Of a stretch of DNA of 59,269 nucleotides, positions 53,169-59,269 are shown one piece after another. Origin of the DNA: Candidatus Corynebacterium avicola (lineage in GTDB: Bacteria > Actinomycetota > Actinomycetes > Mycobacteriales > Mycobacteriaceae); contig DXGC01000039.1 of assembly GCA_019114135.1 (NCBI GenBank), positions 1 through 59,269 of the forward strand. The letters are read 5' to 3'. The notes under the pieces were generated by a model. It saw nothing but the letters and a program-made list of their open reading frames with translations, made no database searches and was not told the origin of the DNA. Numbering within the stretch: the stretch's first letter is position 1; each line of letters begins with the position of its first letter. The position numbers were made by a program, and so were the translations under genes.

Positions 53169-54640
53169 GCCCTCAACCCCGACGCATCCGCTTCAACGCC
53201 TTCGACATGACCTGCGTGGTGCACCAGTCCCCCGGACTGTGGCGCCACCCGGACGACCAGGCGCACCGCTACAACGACCTGTCCTACTGGACGGAGCTCG
53301 CCCAGCTGCTGGAGAGCGGCTACTTCGACGGGATCTTCATCGCCGACGTCCTCGGCCTCTACGACCTCTACGGGGCCTCCCCCGAGGCTGCACTGAAGGC
53401 CGGCGCGCAGGTCCCGGTGAATGACCCGCTGCCGCTCATCAGTGCCATGGCGACCGTCACCGAGCACCTCGGGTTCGGGCTGACCACCGGAACCGCCTTC
53501 GAGCACCCCTTCCCCTTCGCCCGGCGGATCACCACCCTGGACCAGCTGACCAACGGTCGGCTGGGGTGGAACGTCGTCACCGGCTACCTGCCGTCGGCGG
53601 CGGAGAACACCCGGTCGCGCGGTCAGCTCGACACCTTCGACCACGACGCCCGCTACGACCACGCCGACGAGTACCTCGAGGTGCTCTACAAGTTCTGGGA
53701 GGGTTCATGGGAGGACGATGCGGTGCTCGCCGACCCGCTGACCGGGGTGTACACCGACGCCTCGAAGGTCCACCCGATCAACCACACCGGTGAGAACTAC
53801 TCGGTGCCCGGAATCCACGTCTCCGAACCCTCCCCGCAGCGCACCCCGGTGATCTTCCAGGCCGGAGCGTCCGAACGGGGCAGCACCTTCGCCGCCACCC
53901 ACGCGGAGTCCGTGTTCGTCGCCGCCCCCACCCAGGACAAACTGGCCGAGGTCGTCACCACGCTGACGAGGAAGCTGGAGGACGCCGGACGCTCCCGCGA
54001 GGACGTGGTGATCTACGCCCTTTTCACGATCATCACCGACGACTCCGACGAGCAGGCCCAGGCCAAGGCCACCGAGTACCGCAACTACATCGACCACGAG
54101 GGATCCCTGACCCTGATGTCCGGGTGGATGGGTGTGGACTTCTCCACCTTCGACCTGGACGACCCGGTCGCCGACATCGAGTCCAATGCGATCCAGTCGG
54201 CGGTGGCGGCGTTCCAGAAGTCTGCGGACGTCGGCGCCGAGAGCGGGAGCGAGTGGACCGTCCGCGAGCTCGCCGAGTTCGGCGGCATCGGCGGGCTCGG
54301 CCCGGTCGTGGTCGGTTCCGGCGAATCCGTCGCCGACCAGCTCGAGGAGTGGGTCGACGCCACCGGTGTCGACGGCTTCAACCTGGCCTACGCCGTCACC
54401 CCGGGAACGTTCCAGGACGTGATCACGCACGTCATCCCCGTCCTGCAGGACCGCGGCGAGTACCCGACGTCCTACACAGGAGGCACGCTGCGTCACGAGC
54501 TCTTCGGACGCGGCGACAAGGTTCCCGACAACCACCCCGCCCACACCGCACGACGCGACCTGCAGCGAGCTGCGAAGTCTGCACCATCCGCACCGTCCGC
54601 AACCACCAACCCCGACCAGTCGACAGGAGTTCACCCATGA
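53165..54640 (+). CDS. LLM-class flavin monooxygenase, NtaA/SnaA/DszA family
   Basis: 491 aa. Features: RIRFNAFDMTCVVHQSPGLWRHPDD, YFDGIFIADVLGLYDLYG, TTGTAFEHPFPFARRITTLDQLTNGRLGWNVVTGYL, HADEYLEVLYKFWEGSW and VIFQAGASERGSTFAATHAESVFVA. This is the NtaA/SnaA/DszA branch of FMNH2-dependent monooxygenases, which includes sulfone-cleaving DszA and corynebacterial sulfonate-ester enzymes. Coupled to the StyA-like gene and to the next DszC-like gene by ATGA overlaps. The substrate is probably an organosulfur compound. Confidence 0.9.
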   Translation: MSPQPRRIRFNAFDMTCVVHQSPGLWRHPDDQAHRYNDLSYWTELAQLLESGYFDGIFIADVLGLYDLYGASPEAALKAGAQVPVNDPLPLISAMATVTEHLGFGLTTGTAFEHPFPFARRITTLDQLTNGRLGWNVVTGYLPSAAENTRSRGQLDTFDHDARYDHADEYLEVLYKFWEGSWEDDAVLADPLTGVYTDASKVHPINHTGENYSVPGIHVSEPSPQRTPVIFQAGASERGSTFAATHAESVFVAAPTQDKLAEVVTTLTRKLEDAGRSREDVVIYALFTIITDDSDEQAQAKATEYRNYIDHEGSLTLMSGWMGVDFSTFDLDDPVADIESNAIQSAVAAFQKSADVGAESGSEWTVRELAEFGGIGGLGPVVVGSGESVADQLEEWVDATGVDGFNLAYAVTPGTFQDVITHVIPVLQDRGEYPTSYTGGTLRHELFGRGDKVPDNHPAHTARRDLQRAAKSAPSAPSATTNPDQSTGVHP

Positions 54641-55920
54641 CCACCACCGCCCCCGACGCCGCCACCAGCCCGCAGACCAGCGACGAATACTCCATCCCGG
54701 ATCCGGGCCCCACCGACGCGGAGCTCTCCGAGATCTTCCAGCCCGCCTTCGACCACATCGCCACCGGTGCCGCCGACCGCGACGCCAACCGCGAACTGCC
54801 GACCGAGGCGATCCGGTTGCTCCGCGAGCGTGGCTTCGGCCGGCTGCGTGTCCCCAAGGACCTGGGTGGCTACGGTGCCACCCTGCGACAGACCTTCTCA
54901 CTGCTCACCGACCTGGCCGTCGCCGACTCGAACATCACCCAGGCACTGCGCGTGCACTTCTACAGCGTCGAGGCAGCCGTGCTCGGGGCACACTCCGAGG
55001 ACGAGACCGTGGCGGCCGGCGCACGGGACACGTTGCGGAAAGTGTCGTCGGGCGTGCTCTTCGGCAACGCCATCTCCGAGAAGGGTCACGGTGCGGTGGA
55101 CCGCTACCAGACCACGCTGACCCCCGACCCGGAGAACGAGGGTTCCTACCTGCTCAACGGCACGAAGTACTACAGCACCGGCAGCCTGTTCTCCGACGTC
55201 ATCAGCGTCTCCGCCGACCTCGACGGCGAGCGTGTGGCGGTGAATGTGCCGGTCGACGACCCGGGCGTGCAGCAGATCGACGACTGGGACGGCTTCGGAC
55301 AGCGGCTCACCGGCTCGGGCTCCACCGTGTTCAGCGAGGTCAAGGTGAGCGCCGACCAGGTCGCACCCGGTGGTTACGGCACCGAGGGACGTCAGCCCGA
55401 CACGTCCTTCCTGCAGCTGTTCCACCTGGTGGCCCTGGCCGGGATCGCCCGGCGGGCCGCCGACGACGTCCGCGACCGTGTGGCCTCCCGCGAACGGACC
55501 TACACCCACGCCCCGGCGGACCTGCCGCGGGAGGACCCGCTGGTCCAGGCCGCACTGGGACGGGTGTACTCCGCAGCCTTCACCGCCCGCGCCACCGCAC
55601 TCGCCGTGGCGGACCGGGTGGACGAGGCCTTCGGCGGGACAGACGAGCAGGTCGACGACGCGGAGCTGGCCGCCTCCGAGGCGCAGGTCTCCCTGATCCC
55701 GCTGGTGCTGGACGCCGTCAACGAGATCTTCGAGACCGGCGGGGCGTCCATCGTCTCGGACAAGCTGAACCTCGACCGGCACTGGCGTAACGCCCGCACC
55801 CTGGCGGTGCACAACCCTGCGATCTACAAGCAGCAGGCCATCGGCCGGTACGCACTGGACGGCGACGGCACCGCACTGCCCTACGCCTGGAGTGCTGGCG
55901 TGCGCGACGGGAACGTTTAA
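54637..55920 (+). CDS. Acyl-CoA dehydrogenase-fold monooxygenase (DszC/SfnB-like)
   Basis: 427 aa. Acyl-CoA dehydrogenase fold with LRERGFGRLRVPKDLGGYGATLRQTFSLLTDLAVADSNITQALRVHF, YLLNGTKYYSTGSLFSDVISVSAD, a DWDGFGQRLTGSGSTVF strand and the C-terminal LDRHWRNARTLAVHNPAIYKQQAIG. These are typical of flavin-dependent sulfur-acquisition oxygenases (DszC, SfnB) rather than beta-oxidation enzymes. Last gene of the styA-dszA-dszC-like operon. Confidence 0.88.
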   Translation: MTTTAPDAATSPQTSDEYSIPDPGPTDAELSEIFQPAFDHIATGAADRDANRELPTEAIRLLRERGFGRLRVPKDLGGYGATLRQTFSLLTDLAVADSNITQALRVHFYSVEAAVLGAHSEDETVAAGARDTLRKVSSGVLFGNAISEKGHGAVDRYQTTLTPDPENEGSYLLNGTKYYSTGSLFSDVISVSADLDGERVAVNVPVDDPGVQQIDDWDGFGQRLTGSGSTVFSEVKVSADQVAPGGYGTEGRQPDTSFLQLFHLVALAGIARRAADDVRDRVASRERTYTHAPADLPREDPLVQAALGRVYSAAFTARATALAVADRVDEAFGGTDEQVDDAELAASEAQVSLIPLVLDAVNEIFETGGASIVSDKLNLDRHWRNARTLAVHNPAIYKQQAIGRYALDGDGTALPYAWSAGVRDGNV

Positions 55921-55969
55921 GCAGGTCAGACCCTTCCATTCACCCCTTTGGGCAACTCTGGTCTCGAAA

Positions 55970-55985
55970 CAGACCGCATGGTCTA
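55970..55985 (+). promoter_or_regulatory. McbR-like box upstream of the flavin reductase operon
   Basis: CAGAC-N6-GTCTA matches the McbR operator TAGAC-N6-GTCTA at 9 of 10 positions. It lies 56 bp before GTG 56042. Repression by McbR in sulfur-replete cells is predicted. Confidence 0.55.
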
Positions 55986-56041
55986 CTGGTGGTCACGCAA
56001 CGTCGACCACGACACGTCCACCACGACCAGGAGTACCCATC

Positions 56042-56602
56042 GTGACTTCATCACTCGATTCGCAGACCGCCGCCCAGGCGGCCGCGGCCGTCGCCGATCC
56101 CACTGCCCAGGCTGCACAGGCACCGTCCACCTCCCCCACCGAACTCCGCTCCGCCTGGGCGTCCATCCCCACCCCGATCACCACCGTCGCCGCCGTCGTC
56201 GACGGCCAGCCGATCGGACTGATCGTCGGCTCCTACGTCGGCCTCTCCCTCGAGCCCGCACTGGTCGCCGTCAGCATCCAGAAGACCTCCCGGTCCTGGC
56301 CTCTGCTGCAGAAGGCCGAGCACCTCGGCATCTCCGTGCTGACCCGCAGCCACCAGGACCACGTCCGCCAGCTCGCCGGCCCGATCGAGCACCGCTTCGA
56401 CGACATCAACTGGCACGACGACCGCGGAGCCGTCCTACTGGGCGACTCAGCCGTCCAGCTCACCGGACACATCGTCAATGAGCTCGACACCGGCGACCAC
56501 GTCACCGCCGTTCTCGAGGTCGACCGCGTGACCTCGCAGGCACCGTCCGAGACCCCGCTGGTGTTCCACGGGTCCCAGGTCAACGTCGTCGGGGAGCTCT
56601 GA
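56042..56602 (+). CDS. Flavin reductase (FMN/FAD:NADH), split-barrel family
   Basis: 186 aa from GTG 56042 with AGGAG upstream. Flavin reductase-like domain with TPITTVAAVVDGQPIGLIVGSYVGLSLEPALVAVSIQKTSRSWPLL and GISVLTRSHQDHVRQLAG. The N-terminal about 35 residues are Ala/Gln-rich and probably disordered. It supplies reduced flavin to the several two-component monooxygenases around it. Only flavin reductase in the cluster; 7 bp before sfnG. Confidence 0.9.
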   Translation: MTSSLDSQTAAQAAAAVADPTAQAAQAPSTSPTELRSAWASIPTPITTVAAVVDGQPIGLIVGSYVGLSLEPALVAVSIQKTSRSWPLLQKAEHLGISVLTRSHQDHVRQLAGPIEHRFDDINWHDDRGAVLLGDSAVQLTGHIVNELDTGDHVTAVLEVDRVTSQAPSETPLVFHGSQVNVVGEL

Positions 56603-56609
56603 TTCATCG

Positions 56610-57728
56610 ATGTCCACCGGATCCATCCGAAACCCCGAAGACCTCCAGTTCGCCTACTGGGTGCCGAACGTCTCCGGAGGCCTCGTGGTCTCCGAGGTCG
56701 AACAGCGCACCGACTGGGGCATCGAGTACAACCGCGAGCTCGCCCGCAACGCCGAGAACGCCGGCTTCGACTACGCACTGTCCCAGGTCCGCTACCTCGG
56801 CTCCTACGGTGCGGAGTCCCAGCACGAATCGGTGAGCTTCTCACTGTCGCTGCTGGAGGCCACTGAACGACTGAAGGTGATCGCCGCAGTCCACCCCGGC
56901 CTCTGGCAGCCTGCGGTGCTGGCCAACCTCGCGACCACGGCGTCCGAACTCTACGACGGGCGCATCGCACTGAACATCGTCTCCGGCTGGCTGAAGGACG
57001 AGTTCCAGAAGTTCGGCGAGCCGTGGTTGGAGCACGACGAGCGCTACCGACGTTCCGGCGAGTTCCTGCAGGTCCTGCGCGCGATCTTCGAGAGTGACCA
57101 CGCGGACTTCCAGGGTGACTTCTACCGCCTGCACGACTACTCCATCAGCCCGCACCCGAAGGTCGCCCCCGAGCTCTTCCAGGGCGGAAACTCCACCGCC
57201 GCCCAGTTCAACGGCGGAAACTACTCCGACTGGTACTTCATCAACGGCAAGCCCGTCGACGAGGTCAAGGCCCAGATCGACGATGTCCGACGCTTTGCCG
57301 ACCAGGCCGGCCGCGACACAAAGATCGGCGTGAACGCCTTCGTCATCCTCGAAGACACCGAGAAGGAGGCGCACGACAAGCTGCGCCACATCGTGGACAA
57401 CGCCAGCCACGGCGCCGTCGAGGGCTTCCGCCAGTCGGTCAAGCAGGCCGGCCAGTCCACCTCCGACGGCAAGGGGATGTGGTCCGACTCCACCCTGGAG
57501 GACCTCGTCCAGTACAACGACGGTTTCCGTACCGGTCTGATCGGCACCCGTGAACAGATCGAGGAGCGCATCGACGAACTGCGTAAGGTCGGTGTCGACC
57601 TGATCCTCACCGGCTACCTGCACTTCGACGAGGAGGTCCGGAGGTTCGGCGAGGAGATCATCCAGCCGCTGCGCGCCGGCACTGAGTCTGCTGCGCCCGC
57701 CCACTCCCCGGTCTCCGTGAATGCCTGA
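56610..57728 (+). CDS. sfnG: Dimethylsulfone monooxygenase
   Basis: 372 aa. Very characteristic start LQFAYWVPNVSGGLVVSEVEQRTDWGIEYNRELA, with RYLGSYGAESQHESVSFSLSLLEATERLKVIAAVHPG, IALNIVSGWLKDEFQKFGEPWLEHDERYRRSGEFL and DLVQYNDGFRTGLIGT, as in Pseudomonas SfnG. It converts dimethylsulfone to methanesulfinate with FMNH2 and O2. Downstream SsuD-type enzymes can then release sulfite. It overlaps the following gene by 8 bp. Confidence 0.93.
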   Translation: MSTGSIRNPEDLQFAYWVPNVSGGLVVSEVEQRTDWGIEYNRELARNAENAGFDYALSQVRYLGSYGAESQHESVSFSLSLLEATERLKVIAAVHPGLWQPAVLANLATTASELYDGRIALNIVSGWLKDEFQKFGEPWLEHDERYRRSGEFLQVLRAIFESDHADFQGDFYRLHDYSISPHPKVAPELFQGGNSTAAQFNGGNYSDWYFINGKPVDEVKAQIDDVRRFADQAGRDTKIGVNAFVILEDTEKEAHDKLRHIVDNASHGAVEGFRQSVKQAGQSTSDGKGMWSDSTLEDLVQYNDGFRTGLIGTREQIEERIDELRKVGVDLILTGYLHFDEEVRRFGEEIIQPLRAGTESAAPAHSPVSVNA

Positions 57729-58788
57729 CCAAAGCCCGATCGGCAGCCCGATAGACACAGCCGTCGCGGCTCTGAAACGCTCCGGCCTGCTCGCCGCCAC
57801 AGTTCCTGCGCGGCTCGGCGGGCCGGGGCTTTCGCCGTCCGAGATCGCTTCAGGGGTCCGTGCGCTCGCGCAGCAGGACGGTTCCCTCGGCCAAGTCCCC
57901 CAGAGCCACCTGAGCTTCAGCAGGTGGCTGTTCAACGACGCCGACCCGGCGAACACGCCGGAAGCCCAGCGCTACTGGGCGGACCAGTTGCTCGGCACCG
58001 GCAGCGGTGCCAGCACCCTGATCGCCAATGCCCAGGTCGACAGCGACGAGCCAGTCGTCCTGTCCGAAGGGCGGCTGAACGGCCGGAAGGTCTTCTGCAG
58101 CGGGTCGATCTACGCCGATGTCATCGTGGTGACTGCGCGACGCCCCGGTGAGGACCGTCAGACGTTGGCGGCGTTCCTCCCGGTCGACACCCCGGGGCTC
58201 ACGGTGGTGGACGACTGGTCCGCGCTGGGCCAGGAGTTCACCGGCTCCGGCACGGTGATATTCGACGATGTCGGAGTCCCCGAGGACGCTCTGCGCTCCT
58301 TCGACACGGCCCTGGATCTGCCCGGCTACGGCGCCTTCGCCCAGCTGCTGCACGCCGCCATCGACGTCGGTATCGCGACCTCCGCCTTGGACGCAGCCCT
58401 CGAGCTCACCCACCAGGACGACCCCGATCCGCTGACCTCGCACCTCGCCGGCGAGCTTGTCGCCCAGCGTTTCGCCGCCGAAGCAGTGGTCGAGAAGGCG
58501 GGACGCGCCCTGGACAAGCTGTGGGCGAGTGACGGGTCGGTCACCTCGACCGAGGCATCCCTCCAGGTCGCCGCGGCGAAGGTGACGACCGGGAGGCTGA
58601 CCGTGGACGTGGCGTCCCGCATCTACGAACTGACCGGGACGCGCGGCACGGCGTCCGGTTCCACCCTGGACCGGCACTGGCGGGACCTACGCACGCACAC
58701 CCTGCACGAGCGGCGGCGCGACAAACTCGCCGTCCTGGGGCGGGCAGCACTCACCGACGAGGATCCACCGCCCGGCCCCAAGTTATGA
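57721..58788 (+). CDS. SfnB-like acyl-CoA dehydrogenase-fold sulfur-acquisition oxidoreductase
   Basis: 355 aa, somewhat shorter than usual (about 390-410). SLGQVPQSHLSF, LNGRKVFCSGSIYADVIVVTARRPGEDRQTLAAFLPVDTPGLTVVDDWSALGQEFTGSGTVIFDDVGVPEDAL and the C-terminal STLDRHWRDLRTHTLHERRRDKLAVLG place it near SfnB/DszC. The N-terminal helical domain is shortened. Third gene of the flavin reductase-sfnG operon. The substrate is unknown. Confidence 0.87.
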   Translation: MPDQSPIGSPIDTAVAALKRSGLLAATVPARLGGPGLSPSEIASGVRALAQQDGSLGQVPQSHLSFSRWLFNDADPANTPEAQRYWADQLLGTGSGASTLIANAQVDSDEPVVLSEGRLNGRKVFCSGSIYADVIVVTARRPGEDRQTLAAFLPVDTPGLTVVDDWSALGQEFTGSGTVIFDDVGVPEDALRSFDTALDLPGYGAFAQLLHAAIDVGIATSALDAALELTHQDDPDPLTSHLAGELVAQRFAAEAVVEKAGRALDKLWASDGSVTSTEASLQVAAAKVTTGRLTVDVASRIYELTGTRGTASGSTLDRHWRDLRTHTLHERRRDKLAVLGRAALTDEDPPPGPKL

Positions 58789-58818
58789 CCCCGACTCCGC
58801 GGGAGGGAAGGGGCAAAA

Positions 58819-58867
58819 CGTTACGGATTTCGTGTTTCACTGTCGGCCTCCCGACCAATCCGTAACG
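58819..58867. repeat. Inverted repeat with inner stem between convergent genes
   Basis: Outer arms CGTTACGGATT (58819-58829) and AATCCGTAACG (58857-58867) are perfect. Inner stem GTCGG-N4-CCGAC. It lies 30 bp after the sfnB-like stop, without a T-tract. Confidence 0.75.
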
Positions 58868-58910
58868 GATTCCGCCGATCTGCCACCCGCACCACCGCTG
58901 AACTACGTGA

Positions 58911-58954
58911 AAACCCCCGTCCCAGCTCCTCGAAAGGAGCGGGGACGGGGGTTT
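58911..58954 (-). terminator. Rho-independent terminator of the rpsQ-ending S10 operon
   Basis: A 20-nt arm pairs with its partner at 19 of 20 positions around a CGAA loop. On the minus strand it ends in TTTT. It follows rpsQ after 36 bp. Confidence 0.92.
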
Positions 58955-58990
58955 CGTCAGGTAAGTAGTGGTTCCCGAGGGGAACTGTGA

Positions 58991-59257
58991 CTACTTGGCC
59001 TTCTCGATGATCTCGACCAGGCGGAAGTGCTTGTCCTTGGACAGCGGCCGGGTCTCCTCGATGCGGACGAAGTCGCCGACGCCGGCGGTCTCGTTCTCAT
59101 CGTGCGCCTTCACCTTGGAGTTGGTGCGCATGATCTTGCCGTAGAGGGCGTGCTGCTTACGGTCCTCGAGCTGGACCACGATGGTCTTGCTCATCTTGTC
59201 GGACACGACGTATCCGGAGCGGACCTTGCGTGCGCCCTTGGTGTTCTCGTTGCTCAC
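58991..59257 (-). CDS. rpsQ: 30S ribosomal protein S17 (uS17)
   Basis: 88 aa from GTG 59257. Typical S17: [75 protein letters not shown]. Binds 16S rRNA during 30S assembly. Ends the S10 operon; in most bacteria rplN would follow directly, but here a terminator and about 23 kb of other genes intervene. Confidence 0.98.
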   Translation of the reverse strand: MSNENTKGARKVRSGYVVSDKMSKTIVVQLEDRKQHALYGKIMRTNSKVKAHDENETAGVGDFVRIEETRPLSKDKHFRLVEIIEKAK

Positions 59258-59269
59258 AATTGCCTCGCT
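59254..59269 (-). CDS. 3' end of the preceding S10-operon gene (rpmC expected)
   Basis: The last bases can be read as a final few codons ending in TGA 59256-59254, overlapping the rpsQ start as GTGA. rpmC (L29) is expected here by gene order. Too short to confirm. Confidence 0.3.

Overview
The window is high-GC chromosomal DNA, most likely from a Corynebacterium of the high-GC environmental or dairy type. This is inferred from the split S10/spc ribosomal locus (rpsQ ... rplN-rplX-rplE), a DtxR-like and two McbR-like operator candidates, NnaR, YhgE/Pip pairs, and abundant leaderless-type promoters (TANNNT 6-8 nt before ATG/GTG). I saw no tRNA, rRNA, CRISPR array or insertion sequence.

Layout. 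1-2.3 kb: partial histidine kinase, PhoP/TcrX-like response regulator, secreted L,D-transpeptidase. 2.3-6.3 kb: GNAT enzyme, carotenoid pair crtB-crtI, nuclease-like DUF559/AbiEi protein. 6.5-21.6 kb: molybdenum cofactor region (moaC-mogA-moaE-moeB-like operon, moaD-mobA::moeA, moeA-modB-modA, and a moaA broken by an in-frame amber codon). It is interspersed with a ParDE-type toxin-antitoxin pair whose toxin is frameshifted and with two TetR-controlled multidrug efflux modules. 21.6-23 kb: small hypothetical genes in a lower-GC patch. 23.1-34.4 kb: nitrate/nitrite assimilation, i.e. narK, a self-sufficient nitrate reductase fused to a CysJ-like flavoprotein, nirB, nirD, a siroheme methyltransferase and nnaR. 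34.5-35.7 kb: rplE, rplX, rplN. 36.2-38.0 kb: three small acidic secreted proteins, each with its own terminator. 38.1-42.3 kb: DtxR-box-preceded siderophore ABC importer plus siderophore-interacting flavoprotein. 42.3-47.2 kb: two coupled YhgE/Pip membrane proteins. 47.5-58.8 kb: organosulfur (sulfonate/sulfone) monooxygenase cluster. 59 kb: rpsQ, the end of the S10 operon.

Functional logic. Mo uptake (ModAB) and Moco synthesis feed the fused nitrate reductase. NirBD with siroheme then makes ammonium, and NnaR probably controls the pathway. The interrupted moaA therefore casts doubt on the whole nitrate module unless another moaA exists. The sulfur cluster couples several FMNH2-dependent monooxygenases to one flavin reductase, and two McbR-like boxes predict sulfur-starvation control.

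Most notable signals: the moaA nonsense codon with adjacent motif decay; a GGGAAAC slippery heptamer exactly at the parE-like frameshift; a family of long palindromes without U-tracts (two are clear copies of one repeat); a structured moaA leader; and a sulfur cluster combining StyA-, DszA-, DszC-, SfnG- and SfnB-like enzymes.
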